This document shows positions 7,163 to 15,180 of a stretch of DNA of 63,290 nucleotides, piece by piece. A program made the position numbers and the translations under genes. Origin of the DNA: Gammaproteobacteria bacterium (GTDB lineage Bacteria; Pseudomonadota; Gammaproteobacteria; Steroidobacterales; Steroidobacteraceae); contig PLET01000054.1 of NCBI GenBank assembly GCA_003137095.1, positions 1 through 63,290 of the forward strand, in the 5' to 3' direction. The notes beneath the pieces were generated by a model. That model did not search any database, was not told the DNA's origin, and worked only from the letters and a program-made list of their open reading frames with translations. The stretch's first letter is position 1. Every line of letters begins with the position of its first letter.

Positions 7163-9015
7163 GGCCGCTCGACCGCGAGCGCCGCGAGGCGCCTCCAGGT
7201 TGGCTCCACCGTCGGCAGCACGCGCTCGATGAGGGCGGCATTGCGGCGCCACTTGCCGGGCTGCGCGGGGGTGAGGGTGTGCGCCGCCGCCGGCAGCACG
7301 CCGCCCACGCGCGCGGCGAGTGCCGGATCGAAGGCGAGTTGCGCGAATCCGCACAGCCGCCGCACCACGGCCTCCGGCGACCTCAGGAACTCATCGTATT
7401 CGACCGCAGTCCAGCGCGCGGCTGGCAGCCCCGCCAGATCCTCGAGCATCACCCGGTTGGTGGTTTCCCACTGAAAGGCCGCCAGCTCCTCGAGCGGCCG
7501 GCCGCGCAGGCTCTCCCATCCCGGCGGCAGCAGCAGCGACCACGGCTGCACGAAGCCCTCGAGCCGCGGGTAGGTGCGCCATCGCCCGGAGCGCCACGCG
7601 TCAATGATGCTGCTCAGATTGCCGCGCGGCTCGCGCCACAGGAACACGAAGCGCGCGTCCGGGAACAGCGCATCGATGAACGGGATTCTCAGGGCGTTCT
7701 TCGGGGTCTTCTCCAGGAATCTCAAGACGCGCCCCGCGCCGGGCGGCGCGCCGTCCGAATCGACCAGGTGTTCGAGGATCTGGCTTGAGATCCGGTCCTT
7801 GACGCGCGGCGTCGCCTGCGCGGCGGTCAGGCGGTTCGAATCGATGCCGGGCGCCCCGGGGCACAGCTCCGCAATGGTCTCGACCAGCCAGTGCGCCTCG
7901 CCCCCGAGCGTCGCGATCTGCGCGCTGCTCGCCAGGGTTTCGAACAGCAGCGAACTGCCCGAGCGCGGCGCCGCGACGATGAACAGCGGTCGGGAAAGAC
8001 AGGCGGCGTCGGCGCTGCGCACCGGCGGCGCGGCCGCCGCGACGGACACCGCCGGACGCTTCACCGGCACGTGCCGTTCCTCGCCGAGGCAGACGCGCAG
8101 CACGCGTCCTTCGAGCACCTGGTGTGCGGCCACCCGATTGGTGCGGATCGCCAGTCCCTCGCCCAGGGTCTGCGATGCGTTGCGCACCGCATCGCGCAAC
8201 CGCACGAACTCGCCGCGGCCCGTCGCATCCTCGCCGTGCAGCACGTAGAACTGGCGCCAATCGCGCACGAAGGCATCGAGCAGGCCGTGATAACGGGACA
8301 GCCGCAGGCTCGAGTCGATGCCCTCGGCCGCGGCGATGAGCTCGCCGCGCAAATTGCCGACCAGCAACTCGAGCTCGGCCGGATTCATCACCCCCCGCAG
8401 CACATGGCGTTCGGTCAACAGCGCCGCATCGGCAGCGGGATCATAGGCGATGGAGAGGTTGGGTGTCGCGGCATCGGCACCGGATCCGACCAGCTGCCAG
8501 AAGGCGGCATTGCCCGCCGTGTCGGCGACCAGATGGATGCGCTCCTCGGAGGTGGGATTGACCACGTGGTGCAGGCGCCAATTGTCGAACACCCACGCTT
8601 CACCCGCGGCCATGTGCACGCTCTCGCCGTCGCAATGGAATCTGACCTCCTCGCGCGTGATCACCGGAATGTGCACGCGCACCCGGTAGAACCAGTGATA
8701 GTTGATGTCGGCGTGCTCCGGCACCGCGGCGCCGGGCGCAAGCCGCAGCAGGCGGCTGCGGCTCCAGGGAACCGCAAAGCTCGAGAGCAGCTGGCGGATA
8801 TAGGGAGTCTGCGCCAGATGGGCGGTGGCCTGCATGTCGCCGTCGACCCGGTCGTTCTCGCCGCCCTGCGCGCTGATCAGGCGCACCGAGGTGTTGCCCG
8901 GAATGCCGTTCGGATGCGGCGCCCAGGCCTGCGGCGGCAGGGCGGCCACTTCGGCGCGCAGCCGCGCGGCATCGAAGCGTCTCGGCAATCGGAAGAACGG
9001 CTTGGGCAGGCGCAT
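7144..9015 (-). CDS. Fusion: aspartyl/asparaginyl beta-hydroxylase + sulfotransferase
   Basis: 623 residues. Residues 1-170 form an Asp/Asn hydroxylase domain: HAD (101-103) with H101, RVRVHIPVITREEV (111-124), GEAWVFDNWRLHHVVN (138-153) with H150, and EERIHLVAD (158-166) with R159 for 2-oxoglutarate. Residues about 185-335 are an unassigned linker. Residues 340-620 are a sulfotransferase with the PAPS loop LFIVAAPRSGSSLLFETL (344-361) and 3'-phosphate region ARFVFLWREPRGNLSSII. Both active sites look intact. One polypeptide could hydroxylate and then sulfate the same side chain (inference). ATG at 9015 is used; the frame continues upstream only in non-domain sequence. The gene follows the TPR-hydroxylase by 2 bases, so the two form an operon. 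Confidence 0.88.
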   Translation of the reverse strand: MRLPKPFFRLPRRFDAARLRAEVAALPPQAWAPHPNGIPGNTSVRLISAQGGENDRVDGDMQATAHLAQTPYIRQLLSSFAVPWSRSRLLRLAPGAAVPEHADINYHWFYRVRVHIPVITREEVRFHCDGESVHMAAGEAWVFDNWRLHHVVNPTSEERIHLVADTAGNAAFWQLVGSGADAATPNLSIAYDPAADAALLTERHVLRGVMNPAELELLVGNLRGELIAAAEGIDSSLRLSRYHGLLDAFVRDWRQFYVLHGEDATGRGEFVRLRDAVRNASQTLGEGLAIRTNRVAAHQVLEGRVLRVCLGEERHVPVKRPAVSVAAAAPPVRSADAACLSRPLFIVAAPRSGSSLLFETLASSAQIATLGGEAHWLVETIAELCPGAPGIDSNRLTAAQATPRVKDRISSQILEHLVDSDGAPPGAGRVLRFLEKTPKNALRIPFIDALFPDARFVFLWREPRGNLSSIIDAWRSGRWRTYPRLEGFVQPWSLLLPPGWESLRGRPLEELAAFQWETTNRVMLEDLAGLPAARWTAVEYDEFLRSPEAVVRRLCGFAQLAFDPALAARVGGVLPAAAHTLTPAQPGKWRRNAALIERVLPTVEPTWRRLAALAVERPQAQNR

Positions 9016-9017
9016 GT

Positions 9018-10292
9018 TCAGCTGCTTTCGAGGTCGATGCGCATGTCGCCGATTTTCCCGATTACATCGGTGATCGCCGCGGTCTCGGCGTCGGTCAGAT
9101 GCGGATTCCAGATGTCGGCGATCAGCACCACGCGCACCTCCGGCGAGCGGTTCCATGCCTGATGCTCGTAGGTGTCGTCGAACACCACCACCCGGCCCTT
9201 GCGCCAGACATGCTGCTCGCCGCCCACCTCGAGGGCGCAGTCCGGCGGCACCAGCAGCGGCAGATGGCTCACGGCGCGCGCATTGGTCACGCCGCGATGC
9301 GGCAGCAGCTGCGTGCCCGGCGTGAACACCGAGAACAGCACCTCGGGCCCGTGTTCCCGGATGCGGATCAGGGGCAGCGAATCGAGCATTGCCGCCGTGA
9401 CCGGGCAGGCGGAGCAATTGTCGTCGCGGCGCACGCCGTAGCGGTAGAAGTAATACCCGTTCCAGCTCGGCTGCCCGTACTGACCGCGCAGATTTTCCTC
9501 CTCAAGCGCATCGCTGCCGAAGACGCGCTCGCGGCCGCGCTCGCCCGGCAGCAGCGCCTGCAGTTCCTCGAGGATGGCGGGCAGCGCCGCTTCGTAGGCA
9601 CCGATCCAGGCGAACAGCCGGCGGTCGAAATACGGCGCCGTCGGCAGTCCCGGGATGTAGAAGAAGGTCGGCCGCTGCCGCGCATCCGGGTACTGCGGCG
9701 CCTGCTCGCCGATGTAGATGCGGATCGCCGCCTCGACGCGCCCGAGAGCCGCGGCGCCATAGCGGCGCTTCAGCGGCCCGAGCAACAGTTCGAAGGCGGC
9801 GCGCCGGCCGCGGCGCACGGCGAGCACCGCGTGCTCGACCAGCGGCCGCAGCGGCTCGGGCGTGCCCGCCGCATCGAGCCACAGGCCGTCGCGTTGCGCA
9901 TCCTTGAGGGCGCGGGTGAACTGCAGCAGCGCCTCCTCCGGCCGGCCCTGACGCTCCAGACCCTTCGCATAAAAGAGCCGCGCGGCCGCATGCGCCGGAT
10001 CCGCGCGCACCGCGGCCTCATCGGCGGCCAGCGCGCCCTCGAGGTCGCCGCCCGCCTCGCGGGCGCGTCCGAGATGATGCAGCGTGAGGGAATCATCGGG
10101 CGCGATGCGGGCGGCGCGCTCGAGCAGCACGATGGCGCGCCCGGGCAGCGCGCGTCGCAGGGCGCCCAATCCCGCGATCTTCAGGGCCGCGATGTCGTCC
10201 GGAGAATTCTGCAGGCGCCGCTCGCAGGCATCCTCGGCCTCGGCGATGCGTCCCTGCGCGAGCAGCAGCTCTGGATCGGCTTCTTCGGTCAT
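9018..10292 (-). CDS. TPR-containing aspartyl/asparaginyl beta-hydroxylase
   Basis: 424 residues. About four TPR units fill residues 5-135 (for example LLERAARIAPDDSLTLHHLG), then a connecting region, then an AspH-type catalytic domain in 205-400: FTPGTQLLPHRGVTNAR with H332, a substrate-side SHLPLLVPPDCALEVG, VVVFDDTYEHQAWNRS with H377, and RVVLIADIWNP with R387. The layout (TPR followed by hydroxylase) is that of vertebrate AspH, where the TPR region holds a protein substrate. It is the first gene of a two-gene minus-strand operon with the hydroxylase-sulfotransferase fusion, and divergent from the 2OG dioxygenase at 10329 with 36 bases between. Confidence 0.9.
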   Translation of the reverse strand: MTEEADPELLLAQGRIAEAEDACERRLQNSPDDIAALKIAGLGALRRALPGRAIVLLERAARIAPDDSLTLHHLGRAREAGGDLEGALAADEAAVRADPAHAAARLFYAKGLERQGRPEEALLQFTRALKDAQRDGLWLDAAGTPEPLRPLVEHAVLAVRRGRRAAFELLLGPLKRRYGAAALGRVEAAIRIYIGEQAPQYPDARQRPTFFYIPGLPTAPYFDRRLFAWIGAYEAALPAILEELQALLPGERGRERVFGSDALEEENLRGQYGQPSWNGYYFYRYGVRRDDNCSACPVTAAMLDSLPLIRIREHGPEVLFSVFTPGTQLLPHRGVTNARAVSHLPLLVPPDCALEVGGEQHVWRKGRVVVFDDTYEHQAWNRSPEVRVVLIADIWNPHLTDAETAAITDVIGKIGDMRIDLESS

Positions 10293-10328
10293 GTCGTTTC
10301 GACTCTTGCCTCAAGTATTATATACCCC

Positions 10329-10925
10329 ATGGCCATCGGCGAACTGGCGCACTACGTGCGTGTTTATGATAATCATCTCGATTCGGATCTGTGCCGGCGC
10401 ATGCTCAGATCCTTCGATGGGTTGTCGCGCTTCCACGTGACCAACGGCCGCGGCGTGCGCGCCGGCCTCGAGGAATCGGCCTGGACCGAACTGAACGTCT
10501 CCAAGCTCGCCGATGCGGCCTTCGCCGCGGATTTTCGGCTCAGGCTCGATGCCGCGCTCGAGCGCTACAACCGCGACATCGGTCTTGCCATCCCGGTGCC
10601 GCGCGCACCGAAGCACTCCGACCTCACGCTCAAGCGCTATCGGCCGGGCGCCGAGGGCTTTCAGCTGCATTTCGATTCGATTTACTCCGTATCCAACCGC
10701 TATCTGGTCATGCTGTGGTATTTGAACGACGTGGCGGAGGGCGGGGAGACGAGATTTCCGCAGCTCGACATCGCCGTGCGGCCGGCTGCCGGCCGCTTGT
10801 TGATTTTTCCGCCCTACTGGATGTACCAGCACGAGGGCGTCAACCCGCGCTCTGGCGACAAATTCATCCTCTCGACCTATTTGCTGTTCGGCGACACCCC
10901 GTCCACCGCGACCACCGCCGAGTAA
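10329..10925 (+). CDS. 2OG-Fe(II) dioxygenase, prolyl-4-hydroxylase-like
   Basis: 198 residues, a complete double-stranded beta-helix of the P4Hc type. Iron ligands are H114 and D116 in FQLHFDSIYS and H168 in MYQHEGVNPRSGDKF; K178 is positioned for the 2-oxoglutarate carboxylate; YLNDVAEGGETRFPQ is the family's central signature. ATG at 10329 starts directly in the domain. This fold differs from the neighbouring AspH-type hydroxylases, so the island contains two unrelated hydroxylation chemistries. Its 3' end overlaps the convergent TPR-sulfotransferase gene by 49 bases. Confidence 0.87.
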   Translation: MAIGELAHYVRVYDNHLDSDLCRRMLRSFDGLSRFHVTNGRGVRAGLEESAWTELNVSKLADAAFAADFRLRLDAALERYNRDIGLAIPVPRAPKHSDLTLKRYRPGAEGFQLHFDSIYSVSNRYLVMLWYLNDVAEGGETRFPQLDIAVRPAAGRLLIFPPYWMYQHEGVNPRSGDKFILSTYLLFGDTPSTATTAE

Positions 10926-12751
10926 TTCCAGCGCTCGAGCAGCGGCTGGATCGCGGGTATCAGCGGCGCGAACGCCGGTTCGTAATGCCGCCAGCGCCCG
11001 ATCGAACTCGTGGAGACGGGCTTCAGCACCTGCGCATAGCTCGGCGTGCTGATGTAGCCGATGCGCCGTGCATGGTCGGCCGGCCGCAGCACCCGCTCGT
11101 CCCACGGCAGCCCGAGGAATTCGATGATGGATCGCACGTCGCGCTCGAAGTGCGTGACCAGCGATTCGTATTTCACCTCGAGAGCGTGCGGCTGCAAGAT
11201 CGCCGACTGGCGGATCCAGAAATCGATGCTGCGCTGATAGCCGCGCACCAGTGTGGGCAGCGAATTGCACAGCAGCGCAAACTCCGGTGCGCGAAAGGCA
11301 TGCATGTAGCAGCTCAGCATGACGTCCAGCGGATGGCGCATCACGAACAGGATGGGCGCGTTGGGGAACAGCCGCCGGATGACCGGCAGCCGCAGGATGT
11401 TGAGCGGGTTCTTGTCGACCAGGCGCGTGCTCTCGCTCAGGGCCACCTTGCCGGCGGCGCGCCGCCAGTAGCGGGCGCGCAGCTCCGCCAGCTGCGGGCG
11501 GTTCAGCGCCGCGAGCCGCCGCGGGTAGTCGACCGACAGCCGCAGCATGTCATCGAGCGCGTCCTGGATGAACGGCTGTTCGTCCATCGACCGCAGGCCG
11601 GGATGGGCATCGAGGGTGACCTCGAGCAGCGTCGTGCCCGAGCGCGGGAAGGCGACGACGAACACCGGCGAGTCCTCGAGCGCCGGCGCATCGTCTTCCC
11701 AGGCCTGCACATCCGCCGGGTCGCAGCCATGTTCGGTGATGGCCATGGGCGGCGCGCCGGTGAGGGTCTGGCCGGCGGCGGCGCGGCGCAGGTACTGCAG
11801 TTGCGAGCGATGCGCCTGCTGCAGCGTGCTCCACGCCTCCGGGTAGCGCCCGAGCGCATCCAATGACTGCGCCAGCGGGAACAATTCGGTGTACTTGAGC
11901 GACTCGTCGCTGATGGCGAGCAGCGCCTGTCCGTACAGGCTCGCCGCGCTCTCGTGGTCGCCCGCGCGCTGCGCGAGGCGCGCGCGCACCGCGAGCAGCT
12001 CCTCCGCCACGTCCGCCACCCCGACGGGATTCTCCTCCAGGCGTGTGATCAGCGCCTGCGCATCCTCGAGGCGGTTCAGACGCTCATAGGTCTGCACGCC
12101 GGTGATGAGCGTCGAGGCGTCGGCATCCGGATCGGCGAGCGCGGCGGTAAGGACGGCGGCACCCTTCCCCTGCTGGCCGAGATTGATGAGCAGCTGGCCG
12201 GCCTGCGCCCGCACGCGGCTGCCCGGCGGATGCAGCGATTGCCAGTCGGCCAGCGCCGCCGCGGCCTCGTCGTTGCGCAGCGTGCGGTAACAGGCCTCGG
12301 CGTACCGCAGCCGCACCTCGGCGTCCTGCGGCGCCAGCGCCCGCGCCTGATCGAACACCGCCCGCGCCGACTCGAAATCCGCCCGATCGAGGTGGGTGAG
12401 GCCCACGTTGAAATGAAACTCCACGCCGCCGCTTCCCAGGGAGGCCGCCCTGGCATAGGCGAGCAGCGCCGCGTCGGGTTCGCCCAGACCGCGGCGCGCG
12501 GTGCCCAGATTCAGCCAATGCGAGGGCTCTTCGGGATCGGACTCGATGAGTTCCGACAGCGTCAGTTCCGCCTCGCCGAAGCGGCGCTGCGCGAGCAGCA
12601 CGGAGGCGAGCACCGTCTTCGCCGACGCGCTGCGCGGTGAGTGCGCCAGCGCCTCGCGGCAGGCCGCTTCAGCCATGGTCAGATCGCCGGCCGACAACAG
12701 CCGCAGTGCTTCGGCGACGTTCACGTCGGGATCGGCTGCAGTGCTCGACAC
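10877..12751 (-). CDS. TPR-repeat sulfotransferase
   Basis: 624 residues with the GTG start at 12751. TPR-like helical repeats occupy roughly residues 10-315 (e.g. EPSHWLNLGTARRGLGEPDA), followed by a sulfotransferase domain with the PAPS loop VFVVAFPRSGTTLLEVTL and 3'-phosphate region PILFVMRHPLDVMLSCYMHA; LVDKNPLNILRLP is also typical. This TPR-sulfotransferase class is often encoded next to TonB receptors and 2OG oxygenases in Alpha- and Gammaproteobacteria. The PAPS signature matches protein (tyrosyl-type) sulfotransferases more than carbohydrate ones, but the acceptor is unknown. An earlier GTG at 12796 is possible; 12751 is preferred because of its ribosome site. Confidence 0.88.
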   Translation of the reverse strand: MSSTAADPDVNVAEALRLLSAGDLTMAEAACREALAHSPRSASAKTVLASVLLAQRRFGEAELTLSELIESDPEEPSHWLNLGTARRGLGEPDAALLAYARAASLGSGGVEFHFNVGLTHLDRADFESARAVFDQARALAPQDAEVRLRYAEACYRTLRNDEAAAALADWQSLHPPGSRVRAQAGQLLINLGQQGKGAAVLTAALADPDADASTLITGVQTYERLNRLEDAQALITRLEENPVGVADVAEELLAVRARLAQRAGDHESAASLYGQALLAISDESLKYTELFPLAQSLDALGRYPEAWSTLQQAHRSQLQYLRRAAAGQTLTGAPPMAITEHGCDPADVQAWEDDAPALEDSPVFVVAFPRSGTTLLEVTLDAHPGLRSMDEQPFIQDALDDMLRLSVDYPRRLAALNRPQLAELRARYWRRAAGKVALSESTRLVDKNPLNILRLPVIRRLFPNAPILFVMRHPLDVMLSCYMHAFRAPEFALLCNSLPTLVRGYQRSIDFWIRQSAILQPHALEVKYESLVTHFERDVRSIIEFLGLPWDERVLRPADHARRIGYISTPSYAQVLKPVSTSSIGRWRHYEPAFAPLIPAIQPLLERWNYSAVVAVDGVSPNSK

Positions 12752-12758
12752 CTTAGGA

Positions 12759-12762
12759 CTCC
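12759..12762 (-). promoter_or_regulatory. Ribosome binding site fixing the TPR-sulfotransferase start
   Basis: GGAG on the minus strand sits 7 bases before the GTG at 12751, while no comparable purine tract precedes the earlier GTG at 12796. This is why the shorter form is annotated. Confidence 0.6.
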
Positions 12763-12814
12763 CCGGCCGTCCCCCGGCCGGCCGACAGTGTCGCACGGAC
12801 GTCCCGAAAAGTGA

Positions 12815-13588
12815 TCAGCGCTTCGGGGATCCCGGGAAAAAGGCGTTGGTGCGGCGGATATAGTCGGCGTATTGCGGTCTGCGCTCGCCGATGTCCTTCT
12901 CTAGCAATGTCACTCCCGAGACCCGCATGAGCAGCACCGACATGAGCAGCGGACCCACGATGCTCCACCACGCACCGGCGGACAGCGCGATCAGATAAAA
13001 CCCCCACCACATGCAGAAATCGCCGAAATAGTTCGGGTGGCGCGTCAGGCGCCACAAGCCACGCTGCATGACTTTGCCCTGATTGGCCGGATCGGCCTTG
13101 AAGCGCGCGAGCTGCCAATCGCCGCCGGCCTCGAACACGAATCCCAGCAGCCACAGGACCGCACCGGCGCCATCCAGCGGCCCCAGGCGGCCGGGATCGA
13201 GCACCGCGCCGAGCAGGGGCAGCGAGATGATCCACGCCAGCACGGCCTGCAGCGCAAACACCAGGTACAGGCTCTTCAGCGGGAAATGCGGCTGATTGCG
13301 GGCGCGGATGGCCTGGTAGCGGCGATCCTCGCCATGCCCCCAATTGCGCCACGTTATATAGAGTGACAGCCGCAGCGCCCAGACGCTGATCAGCACCAGC
13401 ACCAGCACCGCGCGCGGACCCCAATGCGGCGCTTCGCGGGCATCGACGAACGCCAGCAGCATGAACATCAGCGACCACAGGCCATCGACGATGGCGACAT
13501 TGGCCCTGATCACGCTCACGATCCAGGTCGCGCCGGCGGCGAGCAGCACGCAGGCCAGCCCAGCCAGATAGATTCTCAGATCGAACAT
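12815..13588 (-). CDS. DUF1295 (steroid 5-alpha-reductase-like) membrane protein
   Basis: 257 residues with about six to seven hydrophobic segments and the C-terminal signature of the DUF1295/isoprenylcysteine-methyltransferase-like fold: MQRGLWRLTRHPNYFGDFCMWWGFY, then LLEKDIGERRPQYADYIRRTNAFFPG (both motifs abbreviated from a longer match). Related proteins are NADPH-dependent reductases or methyltransferases of lipid substrates; no substrate can be assigned. ATG at 13588 is chosen because it lies 11 bases after the stop of the upstream gene; a GTG at 13609 would overlap that gene. It is the second gene of a two-gene minus-strand operon. Confidence 0.85.
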   Translation of the reverse strand: MFDLRIYLAGLACVLLAAGATWIVSVIRANVAIVDGLWSLMFMLLAFVDAREAPHWGPRAVLVLVLISVWALRLSLYITWRNWGHGEDRRYQAIRARNQPHFPLKSLYLVFALQAVLAWIISLPLLGAVLDPGRLGPLDGAGAVLWLLGFVFEAGGDWQLARFKADPANQGKVMQRGLWRLTRHPNYFGDFCMWWGFYLIALSAGAWWSIVGPLLMSVLLMRVSGVTLLEKDIGERRPQYADYIRRTNAFFPGSPKR

Positions 13589-13599
13589 GGGCCGCCAGT

Positions 13600-14394
13600 C
13601 TACCGGCACGGCGCCAGGCGCGCCGCCCTGGCCGCCGCCATGGCCGCGGCGCTGCCCGGGGCGCGGTCGCGCGGATGAAAATTGACGATCACCGCATAAT
13701 TGTCATTGGCGGCATCCCGCAGATCCGACAACCCGTCGTAGCGCATGAGCACCTGGTCGGCGGTGCCATAGGAGACGTCGATGCCGGATAAGAGCCAGCC
13801 CCAGATGCCCGACAACTTCAGGCGAAACACCTCTACCGGCACGCCCTCCAGCAGGTCGCTGCGCTGATGCTGCACCTGAAAGCCGATGTCGCCCAAGCGG
13901 CTCGGCACCAGGAAGGGAAAGCGCAGCGGCCGACCCGCCAGGAGGGTTCGCCAATGGGCGCGCACGAAGTCATCGAAGCCGGCATCGATGACCAGACCCG
14001 GCGTGGGCGGCAGCGGTGCGGACTTGTCGGATTCCCGGTGGTTCGGGCGAAAGAACACCAAGCGGCCGCCCGCCGCCGTGCGCACGCCCTCCTGCAGCCC
14101 GGTCGAAACATCCTCCAGGGAGAAGTCGGGCGCCGTCGGATCCACATATGAGACGGTCTTGCGGGCAAACGGCGTGCCGTCGGCGCAGGTGTACAGCACC
14201 ACGCGCTCGGCGAGCCGGCCGGCGCGATACTCGAGCACGTGCCGCTCGCCATACAGCACCCGCGCGCCATGCCGCAGCGTGGCCGTGCCGGAATAGCTCA
14301 CGTAATCTTCGGTGGGCACCGCCCGGCTGATCGGAGGTGCACCGGCCGCAAGAACACACAGCAACAGCGTTCGGGACACCAGCGGGGCAGACAT
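13600..14394 (-). CDS. Exported protein of unknown function
   Basis: 264 residues with a clear signal peptide (TLLLCVLAAGAPPISRAVP). The mature part is mostly beta-type with no catalytic motif recognised; conserved-looking stretches are RLVFFRPNHRESDK and LSGIWGWLLSGIDVSYG. Similar proteins have been noted beside DUF1295 genes, and here the stop is 11 bases before the DUF1295 start, so the pair probably acts together at the cell envelope. Function is not known. Confidence 0.7.
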   Translation of the reverse strand: MSAPLVSRTLLLCVLAAGAPPISRAVPTEDYVSYSGTATLRHGARVLYGERHVLEYRAGRLAERVVLYTCADGTPFARKTVSYVDPTAPDFSLEDVSTGLQEGVRTAAGGRLVFFRPNHRESDKSAPLPPTPGLVIDAGFDDFVRAHWRTLLAGRPLRFPFLVPSRLGDIGFQVQHQRSDLLEGVPVEVFRLKLSGIWGWLLSGIDVSYGTADQVLMRYDGLSDLRDAANDNYAVIVNFHPRDRAPGSAAAMAAARAARLAPCR

Positions 14395-14432
14395 ACCCCG
14401 TCATTTCGTCGGCCAGGCGCGCTTGGATGCAG

Positions 14433-15098
14433 TCAGAAGTCGTACGGGCCGCCGCGCTCGAGGGCGCGGCGGTAAGCCGCGCGCTGATGGATGCGCTCCA
14501 GGAATCCCATGAGCTGCGGGCGGCTCGCGGTCAAACCGGCACGTTTCACGGCGGCCTCCAGCGGAAAGCTCATCTGTACGTCGGCGGCGGTGAATTCCGC
14601 GCCGGCGAACCAGACGCTTTGCGCCAGCGCCGCCTCCATAAAATCCAGGTGCCGGGTCAGCTGCGGAGCGATGTAGGTCTCCTGCACCGTGCCGGCGATG
14701 CGCCGCGCGATGGCGCGGAGCGGCCAGGGCTTGGGCGAGGTGGCGACGCGGTCGAACACCAGTTTGAGCAGCAGCGGCGGCATGGCCGAGCCTTCGGCGT
14801 AGTGCAGCCAATAGGTGTAGCGCAGCCGCTCCGGGCTGCCGGCTGGCGGCTTCAAGCGCCCGCCGCCGTAGGTGTCGACCAGGTATTCGATGATGGCCCC
14901 CGACTCGGCCACCGTGACGGCGCCGTCGGTGATCACCGGCGACTTGCCGAGTGGGTGCACGGCCAACAGGGTGGGCGGCGCCAAGAGGGTCTTCGGGTCG
15001 CGCTGGTAGCGTCTAACCTCGTAGGCGACGCCGAGCTCCTCGAGCAGCCATAACACGCGCTGCGACCGGGAATTGTTCAGATGGTGAACCGTGATCAT
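14433..15098 (-). CDS. Glutathione S-transferase family protein
   Basis: 221 residues. The N-terminal thioredoxin-like half begins ITVHHLNNSRSQRVLWLLEE, with Ser12/Ser14-type residues at the glutathione-activating position, then NPLGKSP-like VHPLGKSPVITD and the glutathione-contacting ESGAIIEYLVDTY. The C-terminal helical half includes FTAADVQMSFPLE. It resembles beta/theta-like bacterial GSTs acting in detoxification. ATG at 15098 is used; GTG six bases earlier is an alternative. It is divergent from the fbp gene with 82 bases between. Confidence 0.9.
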   Translation of the reverse strand: MITVHHLNNSRSQRVLWLLEELGVAYEVRRYQRDPKTLLAPPTLLAVHPLGKSPVITDGAVTVAESGAIIEYLVDTYGGGRLKPPAGSPERLRYTYWLHYAEGSAMPPLLLKLVFDRVATSPKPWPLRAIARRIAGTVQETYIAPQLTRHLDFMEAALAQSVWFAGAEFTAADVQMSFPLEAAVKRAGLTASRPQLMGFLERIHQRAAYRRALERGGPYDF

Positions 15099-15180
15099 GG
15101 GCACATTCTACCCGGCAATGCATGTATCGACCGGCCGTTCGTGGCATGCTGCGCCGAACACCACTGAATCGGCGATCCCC

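Noticed and set aside
6643..7788. Open frame of about 380 codons across the sulfotransferase/fusion junction
   Set aside because: It crosses two recognised genes on opposite strands and shows no motif; frame openness is due to high GC.
4502..12814. A short precursor peptide gene inside the modification island
   Set aside because: The gaps are 34, 36 and about 60 bases or negative; no small frame with a ribosome site and peptide-like core was seen. A substrate elsewhere is not excluded.
13589..13609. GTG start at 13609 for the DUF1295 gene
   Set aside because: It would overlap the upstream gene by ten bases, while ATG at 13588 follows that gene's stop at normal operon distance.
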